Origin: Strigamia acuminata
Taxonomy: Eukaryota > Arthropoda > Chilopoda > Geophilomorpha > Linotaeniidae
DNA length: 64,000 nucleotides
Direction of reading: 5' to 3'
Assembly (NCBI GenBank): GCA_949358305.1
Contig: OX442314.1
Span: 51,592,581-51,656,580, forward strand
The notes beneath the pieces are model-generated. The model was not told the origin of the DNA. It made no database searches and saw only the letters and a list, made by a program, of their open reading frames with translations. Each line of letters starts with the position of its first letter. The first letter of the stretch is position 1. A program made the translations under genes and the position numbers. This document shows positions 53,750-64,000 of this stretch, piece by piece.

Positions 53750-54740
53750 TTATCACCCATAATGCATGCAGAATTCATGGGTCACACAAACCACGGTCGC
53801 AAGCACGACAGATGCCGGTCATCCTAGGACGACCACATGTCCGAGCGCGCAACACACACACTTACCAACACAGAGTGACAAGGGTCACCCAGCCAAGACG
53901 GCCGAAAAATAAAATCAACTATTGTCAGTACATGGTGTAGTAATAATTCACCGAGTCTGAGCGTAACGGATCCAGGATTAAATCCATCGAATATTCATTA
54001 GAATTATTCGAGATCTAATCAATACTAAAGCTGTAAAAATGCAACAAATAAATGTTAGATATTAATTATTTGGGCGGGGACAGTCACGATGGCCGTGAAA
54101 CCATCGCGGGAGGTTTTGACACCTCCATTCTCCAGGTAGTTTGTTTAACTCGATATTAGAAATATCGTTCACGGGCTACCAACCTGGCGTGTACATTATA
54201 TTAGCCCTTTACCGACCTTTAAAATACGGGGATCTGGGAATTACCGGCAGTGCGACTGCCGGCGATCAGACTACGATATATTATCGTCTACAACAACCAT
54301 CCTTACCTCGATGGGGCCAGTTGAGTTGAGGTACCAACTTACAACTGGCAAGGCCTACCGTGTAAGCACATTATACCATATCACCATACAAACATCTCAA
54401 CTTCCCTTAGGCTAAGCTACTGCTACGGGACCATTATCTAGACTGTAACCAGGTTAGTCATCTCGGAATAGCCCTTCAACGACAATTACCGTTAGGTAGA
54501 TAGTCGAGGTTGCCCGATGTGTCGATAAAGAAAGAGAGATCAAACGATAACCAATACAATATAGACATATTCAGAGCAACCAAGGGAATTTTTTGGTGGA
54601 AACTTGAGTTTATATAGCTGTTAAGAACAATAGGATTACGAGTGGCCAATGAGACACCAGCAGCCACCAGCATCAAGGAATTCGGGGGTCCGATCTAACG
54701 ATAGGGCCAAATCTTAAGGAGTCCGATTGGTTCTCATCTC
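53750..54740. mobile_element. Degenerate element related to the 58618-61973 LTR element
   Basis: Within it, 53905-53985 (ggccgaaaaataaaatcaac, gtaataattcaccgagtctg) parallels the internal stretch 59385-59465 (ggccgaaaacaaaacaaact, aataataattcaccgggctc). The GC content is higher than the surroundings. No ORF or clear ends remain. The class is inferred from this one shared block. Confidence 0.5.
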
Positions 54741-55168
54741 AGGTGAGTATAAAACATAATATTGATTCGCTAGAATCAATATTGTAATAAACATCCTTTT
54801 ATTAAAGTCAATAAATATATTATATTTATTCGTTTTAGTTGTAATAATTATTACAACTCTTTGTTTTCCGTATTTAAACCGCGCGCACATTGATTAAATA
54901 GCGCCATTTAGTGTGAACTTTCGTTTCCACGGTTCTATGACCATCACAAATGTTTGCAGTGCTTGGTGGTGTGGGATCCGTGTTCGACACAACAAATTTT
55001 ACAAACTTTACGAAGATAAAATGTAAAAGACCAAGAAATAAAAATGACATTCCCAGTTTTGTAATTAGTTTAAAACGAATTACAAATCATAGCAGTTGTA
55101 AAGTGCCTTTTTTTCTCTTCCAATTCCAAATATTCCGAGAAATAAACCAATAAATTAGATTTTTAAAA

Positions 55169-58359
<3,191 letters not shown>

Positions 58360-58617
58360 TTTGGCTGATGTATTCGCACATCACTTCGAATTATTTAATC
58401 GAATAAATTAAAGTCGAAGATATGAGATTCAGCAATAAATATACTAAAATGCTATCCAATTTTTTTCTGCAGAAAAGCAGGAAGTTGATCGAAACTCAAA
58501 ACCGAACAAACAGAATTATGTTTGTTAATTGAAACTATTTTCAACAGTAGAGGAAGGATATGCAGTTAGTTAGTTGTGACTGCTATGGTCTCTTCCAGTG
58601 TAGTCAGGGGACTGAGA

Positions 58618-59167
58618 ACACTTGGTAGGGACGCATACTTCACGTAAATGACGGAGACTTCCCACAATATTGGTTGGTTGGCCTTTATTGCGTTGTCTAG
58701 GGGTATGGGGAAACCCGTCACCCGCTGCAGAGGTGCCACAAAGGCACACCGCACCGGCAACCGACCCGCCGCGCACTGGGTGGGAACCCAATGCGTGGCG
58801 TGGTCGGTTCGACTTAACATTCGTGTCGTACTTACCTACGACCCACGCGTCCACTCATGGAGGCTGCACAACGGTGGGAACCGTCGTACTGAGTATCATC
58901 GTGGTGAATGGTGAGGAGTACAGAGTCAAACCGGGACACTGCTTGTCCCTCCCAGATGAACACCTTCTCCTCTCGGGGAGCTGCTGCAGGCACGTCCTTC
59001 TCAGGCCGTGTCCAACACTCAACTCTCTCACAACACTCCCTCCTCACCACACCACTCCACTCCCTCCTCCCCGGGCTAGGTCAACTACCCACGTAGGGGT
59101 TGACCTTTGGGGCCGCACGGTGGTGTGTGGCAGTGCCGCAGGTCACCTAGGTGGCCTGGCGGTCACA
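58618..59167 (-). repeat. Left direct repeat (3' LTR) of the gag-like element
   Basis: 550 bp, GC-rich, no obvious coding. It differs from the right copy at gccacaaagg against gccacgaagg. Confidence 0.85.
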
Positions 59168-59581
59168 TCTCCCCCCCCCAAGAAAAGGTAGGTCTAAGGG
59201 GCCACACACAACACCGACGGGGACACGTAAGTCGAGGCAGACACAACAACGAAGTCAGTCGAAGACCACAACTTGCCGGGTTACCGGCGCCGACCTTCGG
59301 TGCTGGTGGACCGAAAACCACCGCACCGTCGGTCAACGATGTTAGCAGCATTGGGCGACAGGAACCACCTCGCCCTAGACTGGCCGAAAACAAAACAAAC
59401 TATTGATGTAATACAATGTAAATAATAATTCACCGGGCTCGAACGTAACAAGCCCGGGACGAAATCATAAAACAAAAATTAAAATAAAACAAAAATAAAC
59501 ACGGTATATGTAAACAAAAAAAAATGAAAACAAGGATGGGAGAGGTTGGTCAATCCTCTCATAAAATAATCGGAAATAAAG

Positions 59582-59797
59582 TTACGTTAAACAAACAATG
59601 AAAACAATAATAAAAAAAAGAAATAATATATATACAACGACCGGGACCTGACCAAGATCCACGGCCGGGAGATCCACCGATGGAACGGGAAAAACTCCGG
59701 TATCCGTTTTCGTCGGGCACGAGGGCTTGTGGCGTGGTGTCTCCGTCTCGTCACTCGCTTCCGGCTCGGCGTTCATGTCCCGGGACAGGCATCTCAC
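59582..59797 (-). CDS. Small membrane protein ORF of the LTR element (uncertain)
   Basis: The 71-residue ORF starts MRCLSRDMNAEPEASDE and ends in one strongly hydrophobic helix, VVVYILFLFFIIVFIVCLT, at the very C-terminus, after a short Pro/Val/Asp stretch. It lies downstream of the gag-like ORF with about 84 bp between. A tail-anchored product is possible. No homologue is recognised, and the ORF could be chance in AT-rich DNA before the LTR. Confidence 0.35.
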   Translation of the reverse strand: MRCLSRDMNAEPEASDETETPRHKPSCPTKTDTGVFPVPSVDLPAVDLGQVPVVVYILFLFFIIVFIVCLT

Positions 59798-59880
59798 GGC
59801 ATGCTGTTGGGAAAAATATTATTGGGACCAGAGGTCCGTCGTTTGTACAATTCGCGTCCAAGGACGACAGTCGAGGCTTT

Positions 59881-61365
59881 TCACGGCCCCGGCTTGTCGT
59901 TGGACGGCGGTTGCGGCTGAGAGGGGCCTTGCGGCTCCTCCTCAGACTCGGTTGCAACCGCTGCGGGCCCTGCTGGGGCTGGCGAAGTTCTCGCCGCCTC
60001 CAGTACAGACCGTATCGATGGTGGTGGGGGCATCAGTCGTCCGTCCTCCGCCTCCACTGCCTCCACCGCTCCAGCCGTTGCTGACGCCGACTGGGAGGGT
60101 AGCTGAGGCACCTCCTCCGTTGTCGTCGTCTTGACTGGGGCCAAGGCGCGTCGTGCTGCCGCTTCTTCTCTCGACGCTGCCACGGTTTGAGCAGTGCGGG
60201 ACTTCTTCCCCTTCCCCTTCTGCCTGCGAGCATCGTGGGTTGATTCGATCGGATCCCAGACGTCGGGGCTAAATTGGTCGGGATAACCGTTCCGTCTATG
60301 CACCCGCTTCATCACCACCTCTTCGTACGTAGGCGGGGGTGGTGGTGAGTGTGCCGCCAACTCTGGTGGCATCACGATAGGCACAGGCTCGTGGGACGCC
60401 GGTACGAACATCCGTTGGTGACCGTAGTTATTGGTCAACCTCGGGAGCCCGGCCAGCGTCTCCACGTAGCCACGGCAGATTGCCGGGTCGAAATCCGCAT
60501 GGTCTGCCCCCACCGTCTGCTCTAGAGTCCAACTTTGGACCACGAACGGGGATGGCAGGTGGAGATACCATGCGTTCATGGCAGTGCCCACCGCCCACGC
60601 GACGATGCGCACCGTCTCGAACCACCTGATTCTCCTCGCTGCGGCCGATGCAACAGGGGGGATGTTGAGGATTATCCACATCCTCTGTCGGATCAGGGCG
60701 ATAGCTCTGGTCGTCCTGATGTCGCTCCCGGCCGCGTCCACAAAGCGCAGGTGAAGTTCCCTCCACCGCTTAGCTTCGGCGACCCAGAGCGCCACCACCT
60801 CAGCGTTCGCATGCTTGAGGCGTGGGACTGCCATCAGCACAAGCGCCGTGCAGACCACCGGAGCACCAGGCGATAGGTCGGCGACCTCGAGCGGAACCTG
60901 GCCCTCGACGGGCTCCAAGAACTCCGCTCCTTCGTGCTGTCCAGAGGGGTGTGGTTCCTGGGAAGGTCCCTCGCCTCCTCCGGCAGCTTCTACTCCTGCG
61001 TTGACCATCTCGGGGTCGCCGCACCGCAACAGCTGTGCTTCGAGAGACAAACCCTCTAACACAGACAATTGCAGCACATCGTCCTCCGCGACGGACAACT
61101 CCATCATCTCGTCATCTGGCGCTGGCATCTGGGGTTGCACCATTGGTAGTTCGGCGCAAGCACCGTCCTGCCTCTGGGAAACAACACATTCCTCCCGCGG
61201 GGTGGATGGCTCCGACCGTCCCGCGAGATTCATGAGGCTACCCCAAGTGTGATGGGGCAGTCCTCCCGTCTCGTCGAACTGCGCCACGGGGATTCCGAGT
61301 GCGAGTGAAGCGCAAGCGATTGCTTGCTCACTGCAGCCGGCTTCCTCCGAGGGCATCTCGACCAC
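59881..61365 (-). CDS. Gag-like proline-rich protein with PPxY motif
   Basis: The 494-residue ORF is the only long gene of the element. It has an acidic N-terminal third, a helical Trp/Arg-rich middle (about 165-310; VALWVAEAKRWRELHLRFVD, RIRWFETVRIVAWAVGT) and a proline run with PPTY at 344-347 (HSPPPPPTYEEV). A basic Lys/Arg segment follows (about 385-395) with an Ala/Pro/Ser-rich tail. PPxY binds WW domains of Nedd4-type ligases and acts as a budding motif in some Gag proteins. There is no zinc knuckle, protease or RT. Gag identity is inferred from position between LTRs and this layout, not from homology. Composition is far more GC-rich than the neighbouring host DNA. Confidence 0.6.
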   Translation of the reverse strand: MVEMPSEEAGCSEQAIACASLALGIPVAQFDETGGLPHHTWGSLMNLAGRSEPSTPREECVVSQRQDGACAELPMVQPQMPAPDDEMMELSVAEDDVLQLSVLEGLSLEAQLLRCGDPEMVNAGVEAAGGGEGPSQEPHPSGQHEGAEFLEPVEGQVPLEVADLSPGAPVVCTALVLMAVPRLKHANAEVVALWVAEAKRWRELHLRFVDAAGSDIRTTRAIALIRQRMWIILNIPPVASAAARRIRWFETVRIVAWAVGTAMNAWYLHLPSPFVVQSWTLEQTVGADHADFDPAICRGYVETLAGLPRLTNNYGHQRMFVPASHEPVPIVMPPELAAHSPPPPPTYEEVVMKRVHRRNGYPDQFSPDVWDPIESTHDARRQKGKGKKSRTAQTVAASREEAAARRALAPVKTTTTEEVPQLPSQSASATAGAVEAVEAEDGRLMPPPPSIRSVLEAARTSPAPAGPAAVATESEEEPQGPSQPQPPSNDKPGP

Positions 61366-61423
61366 CTACTCGTCAGACACTCCGGGAAGGTCCAGAGCGA
61401 GGGACACTGCTGAATCAGCCTGT

Positions 61424-61973
61424 ACACTTGGTAGGGACGCATACTTCACGTAAATGACGGAGACTTCCCACAATATTGGTTGGTTGGCCTTTATTGCGTT
61501 GTCTAGGGGTATGGGGAAACCCGTCACCCGCTGCAGAGGTGCCACGAAGGCACACCGCACCGGCAACCGACCCGCCGCGCACTGGGTGGGAACCCAATGC
61601 GTGGCGTGGTCGGTTCGACTTAACATTCGTGTCGTACTTACCTACGACCCACGCGTCCACTCATGGAGGCTGCACAACGGTGGGAACCGTCGTACTGAGT
61701 ATCATCGTGGTGAATGGTGAGGAGTACAGAGTCAAACCGGGACACTGCTTGTCCCTCCCAGATGAACACCTTCTCCTCTCGGGGAGCTGCTGCAGGCACG
61801 TCCTTCTCAGGCCGTGTCCAACACTCAACTCTCTCACAACACTCCCTCCTCACCACACCACTCCACTCCCTCCTCCCCGGGCTAGGTCAACTACCCACGT
61901 AGGGGTTGACCTTTGGGGCCGCACGGTGGTGTGTGGCAGTGCCGCAGGTCACCTAGGTGGCCTGGCGGTCACA
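61424..61973 (-). repeat. Right direct repeat (5' LTR) of the gag-like element
   Basis: 550 bp, nearly identical to the left copy. Confidence 0.85.
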
Positions 61974-61994
61974 TAGTTTTATTTTGTTACTCAC

Positions 61995-62181
61995 TTTCAA
62001 CGTGTGGCCACAAACTTTAAACCACGGAATCACGACCGTATTCAGCATTTCGTCACAAACAGTAACGGCTAAATCGGACCGTGTGTCAGTGATAATTACG
62101 CAATAAATCCTTATGCAACTTACCTAGTTTATCAAAATAAGCGAATATTTGCACCGAGTTTTTTATTTGAACGTCGTCCAT
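61995..62181 (-). pseudogene. First two exons of an unrecognised host gene, cut off by the LTR element
   Basis: An ATG at 62181 opens MDDVQIKNSVQIFAYFDKL (exon 62124-62181). A GTAAGT donor, a 55-nt intron and a TTTAG acceptor follow, then AVTVCDEMLNTVVIPWFKV (exon 61995-62068) with a GTGAGT donor. Phases agree. The pattern looks like a genuine gene start, but I cannot name the family. The next exon should lie to the left, where the LTR element begins 21 bp after the donor. Beyond it only 258 bp precede beta-tubulin, and no exon is visible there. The gene is therefore truncated, or beta-tubulin is nested in its intron. Confidence 0.5.
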
Positions 62182-62286
62182 TTTGCAGCATCATTATTGA
62201 ACGTTTAATTATATTGCCACCAGGTTTGCCACAGTGGCTCCATCTGTTGACTAAATGCAAAATTTCTTTACAGTTTCATTTGTTGA

Positions 62287-62317
62287 AAATAAATAAATAA
62301 ATAAATAAATAAATAAA
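62287..62317. repeat. (AAAT)n microsatellite
   Basis: About eight aaat units; a shorter run follows at 62364-62380. Another occurs at 30292-30310. Confidence 0.9.
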
Positions 62318-62471
62318 CTTAAATTTAAGCTGGAATTTCTAAGGGGCAGAATTTTCAAAGGTGAATAAATAAATAAATAATGTACAGAGGATTAAATATT
62401 GATTTCAGACAAAATTCATAAAATATGTTCGTTCAGACTTTTTATTTTTGAATACAAACAAACACGGCCAC

Positions 62472-62624
62472 TGTCAACTCTTACTTGTTAGTCGCTGTAA
62501 AGTCGGAAAGATGTACACGGTTTGGTGGTTAAAACCCAACTGACTCTTTATTCTTAATGCCCACGTGGCCTGCGCCCAGCGCCCTCCAGTGGACATTCTC
62601 CTAACTATTTACATGAACATTACA
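62472..62624 (-). repeat. Candidate 3' LTR of the second gypsy element
   Basis: The TG start and CA end fit an LTR of 153 bp next to a polypurine tract. The partner is not in the window. Confidence 0.55.
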
Positions 62625-62779
62625 TCCCTTCCACCATGCGGGAATTTCAAATCAAAACAAAACTAAGTCAAAATCGAAAAACAAAACACCAATCAAATTC
62701 ATAAACATCAATCAAATTCATAAACACAAAATCTCAATTTGTCACAATAAAGTCATTTCACCACAAAATCTCCAAAGTC

Positions 62780-64000
62780 TCAATGTTTCACGTAGTCACC
62801 ATGCCGCTTAGGCGGTTGTCCCTTGTTTGCTCTAGCTGAACGTCGGGGCTCCTTTGGCGGGTCCTTTCCCCCCGGGTCAGGCACCGTCGCCCTCGCTGGA
62901 ACTGGTATAGCCACTCTCACCGGAAGCCCTTCTTCTTGCTCCCGTGCAGGCTCTGTCTGCGTGTCCGCCCTCTCTGTGACCTCTCCGTCCTCTCGTTCTC
63001 TCGCCAGCGGATCCTCAATCGTTCCTTCCTCCTCCCCCTCTTGCTGCTCTCCAATTCCCTTGAAATGGGACGCGTTTCTCACTATTATTTGCTGGCCCCT
63101 TGTGGCCGCAATCCTTGATCCCTCCACTGACGACACGACGAATGGCATCGGGTCGTATGGAGTCGTCAACTTGGTTATTTTTCGTCTTTTAACGAGAACC
63201 CGATCTCCCGGCTTCAACCCATGCTCTCGAACATGCCGCGTTTGGTCCGCCCTGACCTTCATCTGTTCCTTTCGCTCCCCATCACGCCGCCTCACGTCCA
63301 CATCGGTCGCGTCCGCGAAGATCTGCGGCAACCTCGTCCTTATGGTTCGTCCGCACAGCAATTCCGCCGGAGACACCCCGGTAGTTGAGTGGGGCGTCGC
63401 TCTGTAATTGAGGAGAAACTCATGGACCTCCTCCTTCCAGTCCCTTCCTTCGGTCACGGCCGCCAAAATCGCCTTGTTCAGCGTCCTCATTAATCTTTCA
63501 ACTTCGCCGTTGGCCTCGGGCCACAGCGGCGTCACACGTCGGTGTCTAATCCCCATCTCTTGCATGAACAATCCAAATTCTCTCGAAGGGAAAGGTGGCC
63601 CATTGTCGGTCTTTACGACTTCGGGCAAGCCCTGCTCGGAAAACCGTTTCCTCAACACCGAAATCACGCTCGCCCCCAGCGTGGACGCCACAAAATCTAT
63701 CATCGGAAATCGGGAGTACTCGTCGACCAGCACCATTAACATTTTCCCATCGGGGAAAGGTCCCAAAAAATCGAGCGCAAGTTGCTGCCACGGCCGATCG
63801 GGCATCACCGTCATCTGCAACGGAGTTCTCGTTGTCGTCTTCATACTGGCCTGGCACGGAATACAGCCGGCGACGACGCGTTCCACGTGCGCATCCACCC
63901 CCGGGAACCATACTTTCTGTCTCAGTAGGCACTTGGTCTTCACTATGCCTTGATGGCCACGATGGGCCAACTCCACCACTCTTCCCCGTAGGGCCCTCGG
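62780..64000 (-). CDS. Gypsy integrase (partial pol), open to the window edge
   Basis: At least 399 residues with an H-H-C-C zinc domain (HRGHQG...CIPCQA), a D-D-E core (LALDFLGPF, VVKTDNGPPF, EANGEVERLMR), and a GPY/F-like module (LKPGDRVLVKRR, TPYDPMPFVV). The long charged tail is rich in Glu, Arg and Pro and ends KRHGDYVKH. Integrase inserts element cDNA into chromosomes. The sequence differs clearly from the integrase at 5087-7186, so it is another lineage. The ORF has no stop before the window edge and must continue upstream into RNase H and RT. Confidence 0.92.
   Translation of the reverse strand, partial: PRALRGRVVELAHRGHQGIVKTKCLLRQKVWFPGVDAHVERVVAGCIPCQASMKTTTRTPLQMTVMPDRPWQQLALDFLGPFPDGKMLMVLVDEYSRFPMIDFVASTLGASVISVLRKRFSEQGLPEVVKTDNGPPFPSREFGLFMQEMGIRHRRVTPLWPEANGEVERLMRTLNKAILAAVTEGRDWKEEVHEFLLNYRATPHSTTGVSPAELLCGRTIRTRLPQIFADATDVDVRRRDGERKEQMKVRADQTRHVREHGLKPGDRVLVKRRKITKLTTPYDPMPFVVSSVEGSRIAATRGQQIIVRNASHFKGIGEQQEGEEEGTIEDPLAREREDGEVTERADTQTEPAREQEEGLPVRVAIPVPARATVPDPGGKDPPKEPRRSARANKGQPPKRHGDYVKH

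Larger units (their letters stand above)
58618..61973 (-). mobile_element. LTR element with one proline-rich gag-like ORF, 3.36 kb
   Basis: Two ~550-bp direct repeats (58618-59167, 61424-61973) differ at about one base and flank the element. Before the left copy the minus strand has the tract TTGGGGGGGGAGA directly followed by TGTGACC, as expected for a polypurine tract and 3' LTR start. No TGG-type primer site is evident after the right copy. No RT, integrase or protease is encoded, so it is non-autonomous. No target duplication was found. Diverged relatives lie at 31850-32275 and perhaps 53750-54740. It sits 258 bp upstream of the beta-tubulin ATG and 21 bp inside an intron of the gene at 61995-62181. 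Confidence 0.8.
62472..64000 (-). mobile_element. 3' end of a second Ty3/gypsy retrotransposon, cut by the window edge
   Basis: A candidate 3' LTR (62472-62624, TGTAATG...TTGACA on the minus strand) is preceded by the purine tract GGTGGAAGGGA. About 150 bp of leader separate it from an integrase ORF that runs to the window end. The 5' half lies outside the window, so LTR identity cannot be tested. Confidence 0.8.

Noticed and set aside
62823-63953. Long plus-strand ORFs over the right end
   Set aside because: Antisense shadows of the gypsy integrase.

Overview
The window is nuclear DNA from an animal, most likely an arthropod. Host genes are split by very short GT-AG introns (51, 51, 53, 55, 56, 56, 63, 68 and 69 nt). 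One encodes a methyltransferase of the juvenile-hormone-acid-methyltransferase type, and about half of the sequence is transposable elements (TEs) and their repeats. There is no prokaryotic signature. The species cannot be named from this sequence alone.

Host layout, left to right: a B-box zinc-finger ORF (10-531, -); an intronless FCP1-type RNA polymerase II CTD phosphatase (2232-3794, +); a small zinc-ribbon gene (from 10406, -) cut in two by a gypsy element; an unrecognised 678-residue single-exon protein (14443-16479, -); a four-exon JHAMT-like methyltransferase (18104-19079, -); an isolated CDK9-like kinase C-lobe (21181-21642, -); a large ABCA transporter gene of at least 22 exons (22189-39086, -); ANKRD40 (46394-49650, -) head-to-head with a CANT1/apyrase gene (50157-53494, +); beta-tubulin (55169-58359, -); and the first two exons of an unknown gene (61995-62181, -).

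Mobile layout: a 5.0-kb Ty3/gypsy element with identical LTRs (4899-9910); a MULE-type element whose inverted repeats are built of palindromes and whose transposase is followed by Ulp1-protease and PHD segments (10648-14244); a 4.7-kb Ty1/copia element in an ABCA intron (22977-27652); two LTR elements that carry only a gag-like gene (39820-42085 and 58618-61973); a Tc1 element (43196-44599); the 3' end of a second gypsy element cut by the window edge (62472-64000); and many MITEs and fold-back elements assigned here to Tc1, piggyBac, Harbinger, hAT and pogo types from their termini and target duplications.

The most unusual objects are a 1-kb fold-back element with a tRNA-Ser-like unit in both arms, sitting inside an ABCA coding exon; a 2.45-kb FB-like element whose arms are tandem arrays of a ~21-bp repeat; the LTR element whose only long ORF is a proline-rich protein with a PPxY motif plus a small membrane ORF; and the gypsy insertion that supplies a premature stop codon to a host gene. 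Several reading frames (MULE, Tc1, copia, gypsy, the CDK9 fragment, ABCA) are broken. Some breaks fall on homopolymer runs, so sequencing error must be separated from real decay.
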